Positions 1-11,517 of a stretch of DNA of 64,000 bases are shown here, in pieces (position 1 is the first letter of the stretch; every line of letters begins with the position of its first letter). Made by a program: the position numbers and the translations under genes. The stretch is from Strigamia acuminata (Eukaryota > Arthropoda > Chilopoda > Geophilomorpha > Linotaeniidae), in NCBI GenBank assembly GCA_949358305.1, contig OX442318.1, forward strand, positions 6,992,501 through 7,056,500, given 5' to 3'. The notes under the pieces were generated by a model. That model was not told the DNA's origin. It saw only the letters and a program-made list of their open reading frames with translations, and ran no database searches.

Positions 1-124
1 AAAGTAAAATAAAGTGAAACTAAATACGACTTTTGATGCTTACCAAAGTTTTTTCTACAGTTGCACAGATGATGAATCTTCAAAGTGGAGTTGTGAATGA
101 CAACTTTTGACTCCTGTATTTATA
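1..124 (-). promoter_or_regulatory. Peptide gene copy A: promoter and 5' UTR exon only (gene runs off the left edge)
   Basis: On the minus strand a TATAAATA box (117-124) is followed by a 5' UTR exon ending at 44 and a donor reading GTAAGCAT (from 43). The same box, exon and donor precede copies B (33640-33559), C (37464-37384) and D (54560-54480), where the coding exons lie downstream. By analogy the coding exons of copy A lie left of base 1. The exon contains in-frame-looking codons on the plus strand, but these are antisense coincidence. Confidence 0.6.
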
Positions 125-1290
125 GTTTGATATTTTAATTGCTTAGCTGTGACTTATAAAATAAATAAAACGCAATTTCAATGAATCTTTAATGGTGGGT
201 GAATAAAACTAATTAAGTGCACACAATTTATGGTTTTTGCAAACATTAAAGTTTCTTTGTAATTTAATAAAATTTCTAATGAAAATTTATAAAAATTTTA
301 TATAAATTTTATAAAATTTTTATATAAATTTAATAAAAATTTTATATAAATTTTATAAAAATTTTATATAAATTTTATAAAAATTTTATATAAATTTTAT
401 AAAAATTTTATATAAATTTTATAAAAATTTTATATAAATTTTATAAAAATTTTATATAAATTTTATAAAAATTTTATATAAATTTTATAAAAATTTTATC
501 ACAATTTGAGAAAAATTGTATCACAATTTGAGGAAAATTTTATCACAATTTGAGAAAAATTTTATCACAATTTGAGAAAAATTTTATCACAATTTGAGAA
601 AAATTTTATCAGAATTTTCTAAGAATTTTATACAAAACTATAAAATAACCTCTTTTACGCTCGAAAAGCCTTTTATAAAAAAGAAACGCGTATGGTATTT
701 TTCTTTCAAATAAATCTCTATATAAAATTTGTAAATAATTATCAAGTTTAGAGCAAAATTTTATTAAAGACATTAACCATGCAGCAGTAGTATAAATTCA
801 AAAAGAATTTTATAAGTTTGTGTTGTTGTGGGTTCAAAATTGTGATTTTCGAGTTTTATTATAAAAGTGAGTTAGAAAGAGAACTTATAAAATAAATAAA
901 GCGTTATTTCAATCAAGCTTTAATGATAGCAGAATAAATCTAATTAAGTGCGCACAATTTATGATTTTCGCAAACATGAAATTTTAATGCTCATTGCTTA
1001 AAATTTAAAATAAAAATTTATAAAATTTTATATAAAACGCCAAAATAACCTGTATTAATGTCGCAAGTCCTTATGTAAACAACAAATGCACATTGTATTT
1101 TTCATTCAAATTAATCTTGATTAAAATACCTTATAAGTGATACACATTCAAAATAGAAATTTTTAATATAAAATTTGTACGTCATTATGAAATTTAGACC
1201 AAAATTTCATTCAAAACATTAACCATAACCAGGGTGAGGCCCCTAACGTGACATTTCGAAATAAGAGCAAAACAAAACATTTGATTGAAA
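125..1290. repeat. Duplicated 5' flank of the peptide-gene family
   Basis: This stretch is shared with the flanks of copies C (37465-38200) and D (54561-57200). It holds two diverged copies (about 145-245 and 880-980) of a module with AATAAAACTAATTAAGTGC, CACAATTTATG and TTTTYGCAAACAT words. Between them lie AT-rich tandem arrays. I see no protein gene here; it is probably promoter-distal DNA that travelled with each segmental duplication. Confidence 0.55.
285..618. repeat. AT-rich tandem arrays (22-bp and about 24-bp units)
   Basis: About ten copies of a 22-bp unit (ATAAAAATTTTATATAAATTTT) run to about 497. About five copies of a unit containing ATCACAATTTGAGAAAAATTTT follow. A related but different array sits at the matching place in copy D (54700-55430); copy C has almost none. 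Confidence 0.85.
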
Positions 1291-1860
1291 AATGATTCAG
1301 AGAAAAGTTGTTTGTTTTCAAAGGGCAATGTACTGTAAATTAAATATTATAAATAAAAATAATAAATGTTTGTTTTGTCTCATAAATCAAAGGAATAATT
1401 CAGCCCTTTGGTCAAACCAGGGATACCGACAAAAAATGGATAAAAATCATCAAAAAACATTAAAAACCGATTAAAAATATGTGAAAATCGTCAATTAAAA
1501 ATCGAATGTATGTTTCAAATTAGTAAATGCACATTCTGTTTCTGTTCAAACTTTTATCTCGTGTTGTTTATTTGCCGAGTCTTACAATTATTACATAAAC
1601 CATTTAACTGGGAAATTTTTTAATATCTCTTTTTGTTTCTGTTTCCTCCTCTTCCGCCCCTCCAGGTTTCTTATTCAAACTGTCGACGATTTCACACCAA
1701 TTTCCCTATTGACAAACACAAGACGCATTTTTTCAGACTGATCATAACTCTTGGTGGATGACACGGAAGGAAATAAAAATCGACTTTCAACAAAAAGAAT
1801 TTCAGGAAAGAAAATAACAAATTATTGAAAACCAAGCAATAATAAACAAATACGTCACTC
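1291..1860 (+). other. Gene-free stretch leading into the first secreted-family promoter
   Basis: No convincing gene. From about 1640 it contains a block (TTTCCTCCTCTTC, CTATTGACAAAC, CTGATTGATCATAACTC-like words) that recurs upstream of the other family members near 5560, 9900, 15360 and 21450, so it is conserved upstream promoter DNA of that family. Confidence 0.5.
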
Positions 1861-1980
1861 ATTACATAAACTCTAAATCTATAAGATCCAAAGCTTTGCA
1901 CGTGCACGTCATATTTATCGTGACAACTAGGAATTGCATCTGTAATTTCTGCAGCATCAGATAAAACAAACCTTGTCAAA
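1861..1980 (+). promoter_or_regulatory. Promoter and 5' UTR exon of secreted-family gene 1
   Basis: A TATA-like element (TACATAAACTC, from 1863) lies about 30 bp before a conserved 5' UTR sequence with GCACGTGCACGT. The exon ends TTGTCAAA at 1980 and the donor is GTAAGTGAAT. The intron runs 1981-2718 and its acceptor TTTTTCTAG abuts the ATG. The same layout is seen in genes 2-5. Confidence 0.6.
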
Positions 1981-2194
1981 GTAAGTGAATCGAACAACAC
2001 TGCTCACGACTAATGATTAATATATATTTTTTGAGGCACCCTGTAAGCTTATATTACACCAAAAGTTACAAGATGTTAGCAATTCCATAAAATAGACATT
2101 CAGCATTCATTTATATGTTGTTTCATACTCCAAAATGATTGAATTGTAGAATGTGTATAGTTTACTGTTGCAATTCCACCAGGTCTTGATTTTC

Positions 2195-2640
2195 TTTCAA
2201 ATATTGGGTGTCCCAAAAATAACGCAAGATTTGAATTAGCCGCCATTTGTGCAGTAAATTGTTGGCGACCCTGAAACAACAACGATTTGACAGCTGAAAG
2301 TTTAGGGTTTTATCTGCCGAAATTGGATTATATTGATGTGGCCAATATGTGGTTTCAACAAGACGGTGCCACATGCCATATTGCCATACAACCATGGAAA
2401 CAATTCAATTACTGCATGAGACATCACCGGTTTCGGTGATCAGAATTGGCCCCTTTTTCTTGCACCGTCTTGTTGAAACCACATATTGGCCACATCAATA
2501 TAATCCAATTTCGGCAGATAAAACCCTAAACTTTCAGCTGTCAAATCGTTGTTGTTTCAGGGTTGCCAACAATTTACTGCACAAATGGCGGCTAATTCAA
2601 ATCTTGCGTTATTTTTGGGACACCCTTTATTTGACATTTT
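2195..2640. mobile_element. Foldback mariner-like element in intron 1 of gene 1
   Basis: Arms of about 170 bp (roughly 2203-2371 and 2466-2634) are near-perfect inverted copies. The outer ends read GGGTGTCCCAAAAATAACG and its complement. The left arm plus loop encodes a transposase fragment with the MWFQQDGATCH motif around the second catalytic Asp of DDE transposases, then METIQLLHET in another frame. It is therefore a dead, internally inverted fragment of a mariner/IS630-type transposase gene. Confidence 0.75.
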
Positions 2641-2718
2641 GTTCATTATGCGGCCACACAAACTGCTTCTTATGTATTTCGAAAACCACTAATAATTATT
2701 TTTTGCATATTTTTCTAG

Positions 2719-3492
2719 ATGACTGCAATTAAAATCTGCATGTTTTGCTTTTGTATTTTCTTCCTTACTTCGTCCGCTTCCATAATTAAAAGGTCAAGCA
2801 AGAACGAACAACTACATGGCTCCCAGAGTATGGAATCGATTGACCGCAGTAGTGCAATCATGAAAACTGACTTCCACCTCGGCAAATATGCCACCTCAGA
2901 CGCAATGACTGAAAGGAATGGTTTACAACACATGTTTAGATCATATTTTCGTTGGTTAGCTATCCTAATTTCAGCTATTGCTGACCTGCCATCCATTCTA
3001 GTTAAACCAATTGTTGATATTGCTAACGTGCCATCCAGACTATTGAAAAATTTATTTCCCGTCCTTGGAATTGACCTCAATACAGAAAATGAACCTAGAA
3101 AATTTTTAGAACTCCTGTTTAGACCATTTCATTGGTTAGCTGAACTACTTTCAGCTATTGCTGACCTGCCATCCGTTCTAGTTAAACCAATTCTTAAAAT
3201 TGCTGAAAGTAAATCCACTAAAACCACAACAGAAAATTGGAAATCTGGAGACGAAGAATGCACTGAAGATGCCACTGAAGAACCCACTGAAGATCCCACT
3301 GAAGAACCCACTGAGGAACCCACTGAAGATCCCACTGAAGATCCCAATGAAGAACCCACTGAAGAACCCACTGAAGATCCCAATGAAGAACCCACTGAAG
3401 AACCCACTGAAGAACCCACTGAAGATCCCACTGAAGAACCCACAGAAGAACCCACTGAAGAACCCACTGAAGAACCCACTCCAGCCATTTAA
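2719..3492 (+). CDS. Secreted-family gene 1: two amphipathic modules and an EEPTEDPTEEP tail
   Basis: 257 aa. Residues 1-21 form a clear signal peptide (MTAIKICMFCFCIFFLTSSA), followed by a basic IIKRSSKNEQ segment. Two related amphipathic modules follow (about 72-115 and 126-165), each with a WLA-LLSAIADLPS-LVKPI core. The last about 75 residues are Glu/Thr/Pro/Asp repeats from a minisatellite (3260-3480) and end PTPAI. The start is fixed by the intron acceptor immediately before the ATG, the same arrangement as in four paralogues. A poly(A) signal AATAAA lies at 3505. The modules suggest membrane or surface interaction, but no known family was recognised. A mucin-like or salivary secreted role is inference only. 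Confidence 0.75.
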   Translation: MTAIKICMFCFCIFFLTSSASIIKRSSKNEQLHGSQSMESIDRSSAIMKTDFHLGKYATSDAMTERNGLQHMFRSYFRWLAILISAIADLPSILVKPIVDIANVPSRLLKNLFPVLGIDLNTENEPRKFLELLFRPFHWLAELLSAIADLPSVLVKPILKIAESKSTKTTTENWKSGDEECTEDATEEPTEDPTEEPTEEPTEDPTEDPNEEPTEEPTEDPNEEPTEEPTEEPTEDPTEEPTEEPTEEPTEEPTPAI

Positions 3493-3697
3493 CATTGAAT
3501 AATGAATAAAATTAAATTATAGGCACATTCATATAAGTATTCATTTAAACTTGTTTATATTTTTTCACACCTAAATGTAAAATTTGAATGTGCCTAGAAT
3601 TGCACATTTACGTACAAAAGGTTTGTTTATTTCTCCTGGAAACAGTTATTGGGGCTCTAATTTATGATACGGTAAGTCAGTAACTCCTCAACTTGTA

Positions 3698-4049
3698 CCT
3701 TGTTCGCACCACAAAGTTTGGGCTAGCGCAAAGTTTAAATCTAGTTCTGGTTGTTGGTGCAAACGCATCTAGTCCAAAATTATCTAGTTTTAAAAAGTTT
3801 AAACTATAGATAATTCTAATCCAATTGTGTGAACTAGATAATTGCCAAAGAACTAGATAACTGCCAAGGTCACTTTCCACAATCCCGTGCGTAACATGGT
3901 CAGTTGATTGTCTATTGGCTGCATGCTAGCCTAGATATGTGACTTTTTGCTTTTTGGTGCGAACGCTCTAGCCTGAACTTTTTAAGCCAATTTCAGCCAG
4001 AACTAGATTTAAACTTTGGGCTAGCCCAAACTTTCTGGTGCGAACAAGG
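3698..4049. mobile_element. MITE with TA target duplication
   Basis: Terminal inverted repeats begin CCTTGTTCGCACCA and end TGGTGCGAACAAGG, flanked by TA on both sides (3696-3697, 4050-4051). Both ends continue into AAAGTTTGGGCTAG / CTAGCCCAAACTTT. No coding capacity. TA duplication fits the Tc1/mariner superfamily. Confidence 0.75.
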
Positions 4050-4051
4050 TA

Positions 4052-5720
4052 TTACGAATGAGTGTAAGGTTCTTTTTAAGCCAAATTGTTCTTAAAGTCA
4101 AGCAAAGGTATACAGTGTGGAAAAATTGTTCACCCTAATTAAAGATAACATTTTTTAAAATTAAAAATTAATAATGCTGGGTTCCCACTCAACTGAAACA
4201 GGGCACTTCCTCTATTTCTATTTTTTCTGATAAAGAAAACTCTACAAGCCAATGCCCAGTGATGTCATCTTTACCCAATTTTTTCTGCCCACTTTTTTTT
4301 CCAGATGGGAACCAACAGCAGAAAAGATGGATTTTTTTGCTGAGATAACGCCACTAGATGGCATGACATGTAAAGCACACCTGGCGCCAAGGTGATGTGT
4401 ATTTTGACAGGACATTAAAGCAGCACTTCATCACAGTGCCTGACATCACGTGTATCTCTACTGATTGCCAAAGTTTGACGTAATGGGGAATTGGGCATTT
4501 GTTGAGTCGCGATATATTTACACACAATCACACTAGGAATGACTAATGCATACTAATCGTGTGTAAATATATAAATAACTGGCGCGGAATAAAAAAGTGC
4601 GGAAAACTATTCCGCGCTTAATCATCCGCGTTTATTCATTCCGCGGTTACTCATTCCAAGGTTGCGCAATTTCGTTGTTGCAAACTCCTAGGAATGCGTA
4701 ACAAGTGGGGGGCTGACGCACCCCCCTTGACCCCCACGAACCTAATCTTACCATTAAAGGCAAAATTCACCCTAAAATCACATATGCTTCCCTAATTTGA
4801 ACCTGACACGCATATCTCTGCTTATTTAGCGAAATCGTTCCCGTTCCAATGTTTCCCTTTATAGAATGATTTCCCGCTTGAGCTTCATTCTTCCGTCTTT
4901 GACTGTACGTCCGCTACCGTCTTCCCCCGAATATAACATTATGGTGTTGTATTCGTCAAATAACATGTAAGTTTGTAAAAAAAAAGAAAATTGCTTCCCA
5001 AATTGATTTATAAACATGATAGCCTCTAACAACACTAACTAAGTTGAATTCACACATTTCTAAACAACACTGTTCGCAGCACTGCACAACACATCTTCAA
5101 TAAACAAATCTGTTAATGTGTATGTTTAATATGTAAAATCCAGTGCACGTTTCGGTAGCGTTTTGGAAGCGTACACTGTACGCCTTTCATAGTTTTCTAA
5201 AAATTCGAATATAACACCATGGTGTTGTATTGGTGTTGCAATTGTGTTTATAATTCTGTTGTGACTTTTCTTTTACTCCATTGGAGTGCAAATAAATAAA
5301 GAAATACATAAATAAATAAATTAATAAATAAATAAATAATAAATAATAAATAAATTTGTTGTTATTTATTTATTTTCAAATTTTCTGACTCATTTATTTT
5401 TTTAACTCGCAGTTTCTTTCACTGGATTTCGTAATGTTCTGCAAACGCTTGTTGAAGCTGAAGGTCTGTTGGATGTTTTTGTTTTTGTTTATTCTGGATG
5501 TTTTTCAACACTTGTTATTGTTTTCTCTGGTTGTTTTTCAATATCTGTTATTGTTTCTGGTTTCTTCCTCTTCGATGCAGCTTTTTCTATTCAAACTGAG
5601 CGCAAGTTTACAACATTTTCCCTATTGACAAGCGCATTTTACCCGATTGATCATGTGTCGTCACCGTGGAAAAAAACAAAAATTGACATTCAAGGAAAGT
5701 ATTGCGGACAAATACCTCAA
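4052..5720. other. Repeat-rich intergenic DNA
   Basis: No gene recognised. It contains a short hairpin at about 4511-4572 (TATATTTACACAC with its complement) and a GC-rich hairpin near 4708-4735 followed by CTTGACCCCC. A similar hairpin recurs inside the element at 15824-16113. AATAAATAAATA microsatellites lie at 5295-5370. From about 5555 the conserved upstream promoter block of gene 2 begins. Confidence 0.5.
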
Positions 5721-5721
5721 C

Positions 5722-5842
5722 TATATATAAACTCTAAACCCATAAACATTGAAAACTTGCAGGTGCACGTTACAATTATCTTGACAACTGGGAATTGCAA
5801 CTGAACCTTCTGCAGTATCGAACAAAACAAAACTTTGTCAAA
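5722..5842 (+). promoter_or_regulatory. Promoter and 5' UTR exon of secreted-family gene 2
   Basis: TATATATAA at 5722-5730, then the family 5' UTR (here GCAGGTGCACGTT instead of GCACGTGCACGTT). The exon ends TTGTCAAA at 5842 before GTAAGTGAAT. The intron 5843-5953 is only 111 bp and ends TTTGTAG directly before the ATG. This short, insertion-free intron shows the ancestral arrangement. Confidence 0.65.
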
Positions 5843-5953
5843 GTAAGTGAATTAATTTTCTTGCAAATATTTGGCATCTTAAATCCTTATGTAGTAAAGC
5901 AAAATGTTTCTTCTTAACACCACTACAATTATTTTTTTTCTGTATATTTGTAG

Positions 5954-6499
5954 ATGACTCTAGTTAAAATCTGCCTGTTTTGCTTTTGTATTCTCTTCGT
6001 TACTTCATCCGCTTCCATAATTAGAAGGTCGCCCAAGAAGGAACAACCAGGTGACTCCCAGAGTATGGAATCAAAAGACCGCAGTGGCGCAATCATGCAA
6101 ACCAACTTCCATCTTGGCAAAGATGCCAACTCAGACGCAATAACCGAAAGATTTTCCATTCTCAACTTCATAACAACTCCATTTCGTTGGACAGGTGATG
6201 TCCTTCGAGGTGTTTTTGAACTGCCATCCAAACTATTTCAAAGTGTCCTTCACATCTTTGGTTGTGGAAGCAAAACTGAAAATGAACATGACAAAAATAA
6301 ACACCCAACAGAAAAGAGTACAACCATAAAACACAAACACACCACAGCAAAGGATGAACCCACAACAGAAGATGGACACCCTGGAGATGAAGAACCCGCC
6401 ACAGAAAATGGAGACGGAGTCACTGGAGATGAAGAACCCGGAACAGAAAATGGAGATGGAGTCACTGGAGATGCTGAATCCACAACAGAAGATAGATAG
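5954..6499 (+). CDS. Secreted-family gene 2: single module, short acidic tail
   Basis: 181 aa, the shortest member. Signal peptide residues 1-20 (MTLVKICLFCFCILFVTSSA), then IIRRSPKKEQ, a Ser/Asp-rich linker and one amphipathic module (about 63-98: NFITTPFRWTGDVLRGVFEL and on to FGCG). A Lys/His/Thr-rich stretch and three DGVTGDEEP/TEDG-type repeats follow. It stops at DR* where paralogues continue into a Thr/Ala end. A matching Ala/Thr-rich sequence lies just downstream, so the stop may be a secondary truncation. Secretion is well supported; the function is unknown. Confidence 0.75.
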   Translation: MTLVKICLFCFCILFVTSSASIIRRSPKKEQPGDSQSMESKDRSGAIMQTNFHLGKDANSDAITERFSILNFITTPFRWTGDVLRGVFELPSKLFQSVLHIFGCGSKTENEHDKNKHPTEKSTTIKHKHTTAKDEPTTEDGHPGDEEPATENGDGVTGDEEPGTENGDGVTGDAESTTEDR

Positions 6500-6623
6500 A
6501 CATCCACTAAAGCCGCTGCAGCAACAACCACACCCCCTTAGTGCGTAGTCACTTAACTGCAGACACTACGAAAACTACAGCACTTATTTAAACACTAGGC
6601 CCATTCATAGTCATTTATACTTG

Positions 6624-6903
6624 TGGCTACGTTCATGTCCGACATGGCGTATAGTGACGTATAGTTTCAAAAGTATAAAAACAGTAACAATTGTCTAGCT
6701 ATTCACAAACCTAAAGGTGAAATTTATTTATTTTGTTATTTCTAACATCAGAAGCACTTGTTAGAATATTGGTCCAATTTTTATACCAATTTTGCTGTTA
6801 CAAAAATATAGAAACATGTCATCAAGGTATCTCAATGCATCTCTCAACCAATCACAGCACGTCGTGAATGTAATAAATTCATGTCGGACATGAACGAAGC
6901 CAC
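6624..6903. mobile_element. MITE in the 3' UTR of gene 2
   Basis: Inverted ends GTGGCTACGTTCATGTCCGA and TCGGACATGAACGAAGCCAC enclose about 240 bp without coding capacity. It interrupts the 3' flank that paralogues 3-5 keep continuous (CATTCATAAAGTCATTT...CTTGTTTATATTTTTT). Confidence 0.7.
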
Positions 6904-7487
6904 TTCGATTTTTTAAACCAGTGTAAATTTAAAACATAACATGTAAAATTTATCTTCCTAAAATATACGGTATCCCCCGAAGTACCGACTGTATGAAAAT
7001 CAAAATAAGCTATTTTTTTTTACAAAAATGTATTACGATATTACTCGTAAAACCACGCCTGTGTTGATGTATTGATCAGTGCTATGGCACATTTACAAAA
7101 ATAAGCATTAAATTATTTTGTTTGCTTTGAATTTAATTTTGAATATTACTTTATTCTTAATCAGTTTCAGAAATTTGCCAACAGGGATTGTAACTTCACC
7201 TATTTTATAAGTTAATTTGGCTTACAGTTTGTGTTCCTTCCGGTCTAGAAGCGACACACATCAACAGCATTGGTTTAATCTGAAAATAAACATTTAAAAA
7301 CCGTTGGTTCGGTGTAAAGATTTTTCCTTTCGATTGTAGAAATTAGACTTTCTAAATGTCAAGTGTGAACTAGGCATATCTGTGTTCAGTTCAAACAATC
7401 AGTGAAATTGTATAATAAAAGAGTTAATATTTATCGGGCCCGACAGTCAACCTCATCTGTCATCAAGCACAACATCCTCGAAAGTAT
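6904..7487 (+). other. Conserved 3' flank of gene 2
   Basis: No gene. About 7100-7310 is a diverged copy of a downstream block also present at 12830-13070, 20180-20450 and 23880-24130 (AATTTGTCAACAGGGTTTGTAA, CTTACAGTTTGCGTTTC words). This shows the array arose by duplication of units that include this flank. Confidence 0.55.
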
Positions 7488-8112
7488 GGTTTTTTCTACC
7501 GGTAAATACCGGTATCAAAAACTGGTATTTGTCAAAAAAATACCGAATACCGAATACCGTCTATAATTCGGAAACCGGTTTTTTTCGTTAAGTGTCACTG
7601 CAAACTTGACATTTATAAAGCACGTTGAATGGGATTTATTTAAACATAAAAATGCAAAGTTATTGATTTTTTAGCCTAAAAATGTGAATTTATTGATTTT
7701 TATACGAAAAAATTAGAAATTAATTGATTTTTTTCACATTAAAACAAAAATTTATCGATTTTTTTTAACTGAAAAAGGAGAATTTATTGATTTTTTAACA
7801 TAAAAATGAGAATTTATCAAATTTCGTAACTTAAAAAATCTTATAAACTTAATTCGTCAATTTAAAAAAAAGAATTTTTAATTTCAACTAATAAAACCAA
7901 CACCTGACAACAAAACATTCCCACATTCATCAAATTTTTACAACCCATTGAAAATAATATTTAAAAAAATAAACAAAAATAACAATTAAAGCATTACGAT
8001 TAAAATAAAACTATTTTACATTGTAGCTATTTTATTTTACTTAATTACCTAAAAATACCGGTTTACCAGTTTTTTGAATATTGAATACCAAAATACCGCT
8101 TTTTCCAAAAGT
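7488..8112. repeat. AT-rich block bounded by TACCGG-type motifs
   Basis: Clusters of ACCGGTAAATACCGGTAT and GAATACCGAATACCG at the left and AATACCGGTTTACC and CCAAAATACCGC at the right enclose AT-rich DNA with repeated TTTATTGATTTTT words. It looks like a non-coding transposon, but exact ends and target duplication are not clear. Confidence 0.4.
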
Positions 8113-9890
8113 CCCGATTTTGAGAAACCCTACTCGCAACACACAAGCAATTGCCATCAATCAGTCATCGCTAAGCCCAGCATCGTGTTGCGGTGTATTT
8201 CGTATTTCGGCCCAGCATCCTCGTGACACACAGTCGGCCAAACACCTCACCGTTCAGGACGGTATCATTACCCTCGCACCCACTGCACAACAGTAACATC
8301 ACGAATGGTGCTAATCGCAAGAACAGACTGTTTTGGTACCATTCGTGATGGGATTCCATTCTTCAAACACACATGGGACTACTGGCGGTTACTGAACCAT
8401 ATTCACACCTCCCATGGTAACAACACCGTGTGTACAGATACTTGTCGCACATGACGGTGCATTCTCCAGTAAACATAGCTGTATATCAAAGTTTAACATT
8501 GATACATTTACCTTCAATTGGCGGGGTCGTATACAGGGTGGTCAGAAAGTCTGGTTCTCCGTAAATAATTCCCAAACTGTTCTAGATGGTGATTTAGCAA
8601 AATGGCTGTCAGGGTAGTATTTTGGGGGGAATCCAATTACGACATCCAATTTGACCTCAGAGGTCATCTTCAAGGACATCCATATTGTAACTCGAGAACC
8701 GTGACAGATAGAAAGAAAAAGTGAATTAGAAAAATGTAGAGCACCATCTAATTAGTCTAGAACTGTTCTTAAAAAAATTATCTCTTACTGAAAAGTTTTG
8801 AGAAAACAAGGTTTGAACATTGGTCTACTCAGCTTTGTAACCTAAAACTGTTGAGTCAACCAAGCTAATCCTCAATTAGGACACACTATTCGGTCATACT
8901 TGTAAGTGGAAGAAAGGAAACACAAAAGAAAGGAAACAATTTATTTTGGAAATACATTCCAACATGATAGTTTTAGGTTACAAAGCTGAGTAGACTAACG
9001 TTCAAACCTTTTTTTCTCAAAACTGAACGACAGTCTACCGTGACTAAATCTAGCACGACACAATATACAGCGAAAAAGGCGAAAATGCAATTCTCTTTAC
9101 GAGTATCTAAGCTTAGATGCGCATTGCACGCTGTTGATTACCAATCAATTAATTTTTTCCTGTCACAAATTACTTCAGCATTGACGTCAACTTTCCCTTC
9201 ACATTTCCTCACATCTGTGTGCAGTAAATACGAAAAAAAAATTTTATGTAACCGGAATTCAGCATGCACTAACACCATTTTAGTTTAATAGGTCTCGGAT
9301 CAGATAAATGGACAACATTAAATTGTCCCATAAATTCCACAATTGTAAAAATAAATAAAGAAACAAAAAAGAAAAAAATAAGTTTTAACGAATAGTATCA
9401 GGTACTGGAAAGTGGAGCAGTCAGTGAAACTTAAAATGGAATAAAACTACAGGACTTTTTCGCCAAGCGGACGCAGTAATGACACTAAAGAATTATGGAC
9501 TCTTGATTGACTTAGGGCGTGTTTACAGGGCCAGACTTGCGTATTTCAGAGCCCATAAACAAATTTTTTTTGGAAACCTCTTCCACTCTAAAAAAAATGA
9601 ATTTTAAAAAAATCTAAAAAATACACTTTCATGGAAATGCAGATTTTCCCGGCAGCCCGGAATTGTATTTGAGAATAAAATTCACTTATCATGTCAAGTG
9701 CCTGTGTACGTGTGCCATTATTATTTACAACAAAAACTTATCAACTCCAACTAATTAATTAATTGCGTAATTTGTTGTTATTTACGAGTATTTATTTTCA
9801 AATTTTCTCACTGGATTTCATAATGCTTGTTGAAGGTCCCTTGGATGTTTTTGTTTTTGCTTTTTTGGATGTTTTTGTTTTTCAATATCT
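8113..9890. other. Intergenic DNA with an inverted repeat
   Basis: No gene recognised. Arms near 8800-8860 and 8960-9030 are inverted copies (CTCAGCTTTGTAACCTAAAA and its complement, extended by GTTTGAAC...TCTCAAAA). A short inverted pair CATCACGAATGGT / ACCATTCGTGATG lies at 8298-8350. From about 9880 the gene 3 promoter block begins. Confidence 0.45.
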
Positions 9891-10033
9891 GTTATTGTTT
9901 TTGGTTCCTCCTCTTCGATGCAGCTTTTTCTATTCAAACTGAATGCGAGTTTACACCATTTTCCCTATTGACAAACGCCATGGAAAAAAATAAAAAATGA
10001 CATTCAAGGAAAGAATTACGGACAAATACGTCA

Positions 10034-10154
10034 TCTATATATCAACTCTAAACCTATAACATTAAAAGCTTGCACGTGCACGTTACAATTATCTTGACAA
10101 CTGGGAATTGCAACTGAACGTTCTTCAGTATCGAACAAAACAAACTTTGTCAAA
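10034..10154 (+). promoter_or_regulatory. Promoter and 5' UTR exon of secreted-family gene 3
   Basis: CTATATATCAACTC (10034 on) is the TATA region. GCACGTGCACGTT and GACAACTGGGAATTGC follow as in the paralogues. The exon ends TTGTCAAA at 10154 and the donor is GTAAGTGAAT. The intron 10155-11517 is enlarged to 1.36 kb by a MITE and a minisatellite. Confidence 0.65.
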
Positions 10155-10576
10155 GTAAGTGAATTATTTTCGAACAGCAAGGCACACCTCAAACAGAATG
10201 ACCAGACAGTCGAATTTTGGATGATTTGTCCCAAAATCCCAAAACACTTTCACGGCGCATTATCTTGGCGGTTCTAATTCCGGCATTTAAGCAAACTGCG
10301 CGTAAAGAATTTTTTTCCTATCCATTTTTTTTGCTGAAATTTGTGATTTTGTTTATATCATACTGAGCCTTAACTCAGGTGAAATTTTAAGTCATTGGTC
10401 ATTTATTCAATTAATTATGCTAAATGCAAATTTTCTGCCCCTTAAAACTCCAGCAAAACTATTATGCAGGCTTTGCTGCCTAAGAAAGAGCACTTCAGTT
10501 AACAGCTTTTCGCATTTACCAGTAGTGTTTAAACCAACCACTAGTTGGTAAAAAAATATATTTTTTCACTGTTCAT

Positions 10577-10758
10577 AACTACACTCAGGCTCACCGTTAG
10601 AAACACACTACTAACACCTGTTCCGATTGGCCGAGCCTATTTACACCTCTCTAACAGTGTACACATCCGTTCTATTTCTGGTATTTTGGCCTACTTTTAT
10701 GTAGCCCTACACCAGTGAATAGGCTCGGAACTAGTGTGTTTCTTATGGTGGGTCAGAG
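10577..10758. mobile_element. Small MITE in intron 1 of gene 3
   Basis: Imperfect inverted ends: CTCAGGCTCACCGTTAGAAA at the left and TTTCTTATGGTGGGTCAGAG at the right, about 180 bp apart, followed inward by CACACTA / TAGTGTG. No coding capacity. Confidence 0.55.
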
Positions 10759-10904
10759 TATAGAGATGCGATTTTTGCGGACTTAAAACAGTGAAATTGC
10801 GGGTGGAAAGCGGCATTAAAAAACGGCATTTTGCGGACTTATTGCGGACCTATTGCGGGCTCATCCGGGAAGTTTTTGACTAAAATTTCAAGGTTTTATA
10901 CGAA

Positions 10905-11165
10905 ATTTGAAGTTTTTAAAGGAAATTTGAAGTTTTTAAAGGAAATTTGAAGTTTTTAAAGGAAATTTGAAGTTTTTAAAGGAAATTTGAAGTTTTTAAA
11001 GGAAATTTAAAGTTTATAAAGGAAATTTGAAGTTTTTAAAGGAAATTTGAAGTTTTTAAAGGAAATTTGAAGTTTTTAAAGGCAGTTTAAAGTTTTTAAA
11101 CAAAATTTAAAGTTTTCAAACAAAATTTGAAGTTTTTAAACAAAATTTGAAGTTTTTAAACGAAA
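10905..11165. repeat. 20-bp minisatellite in intron 1 of gene 3
   Basis: About thirteen copies of a 20-bp unit (GGAAATTTGAAGTTTTTAAA) with few changes; the last copies switch to a CAAAATTTGAAG variant. It lies in a block with repeated TTGCGGACTTAAAA words on both sides. Confidence 0.9.
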
Positions 11166-11517
11166 TTATTACGTGATATATCATGCAATAAGCACGTTCA
11201 CTCGAACGTTCACTCGATTTTCGTAAGAAACCCCCCACAATTGGCAAATTGCGGATTATCCGCAAAATTTGCGGTATAACGATTGGATTGCGGCAATTGC
11301 GGACTTAAAAGTACCTCCAATTGCAAAAATTATGCTTTAAAAATGCTCCATATGATGGCTACCAGCCATATATTCGCAACCTTTTCATTAGTTTTGGTGC
11401 AATTTCTACAAGATGTTGATTTTCTTGCAACATTTGGCATCTTAAATCCTTATGTGGTGAAGCAAAATGTTTCTTATTAAAACCACTACAATTATTATTA
11501 TTTTTATATATTTGTAG

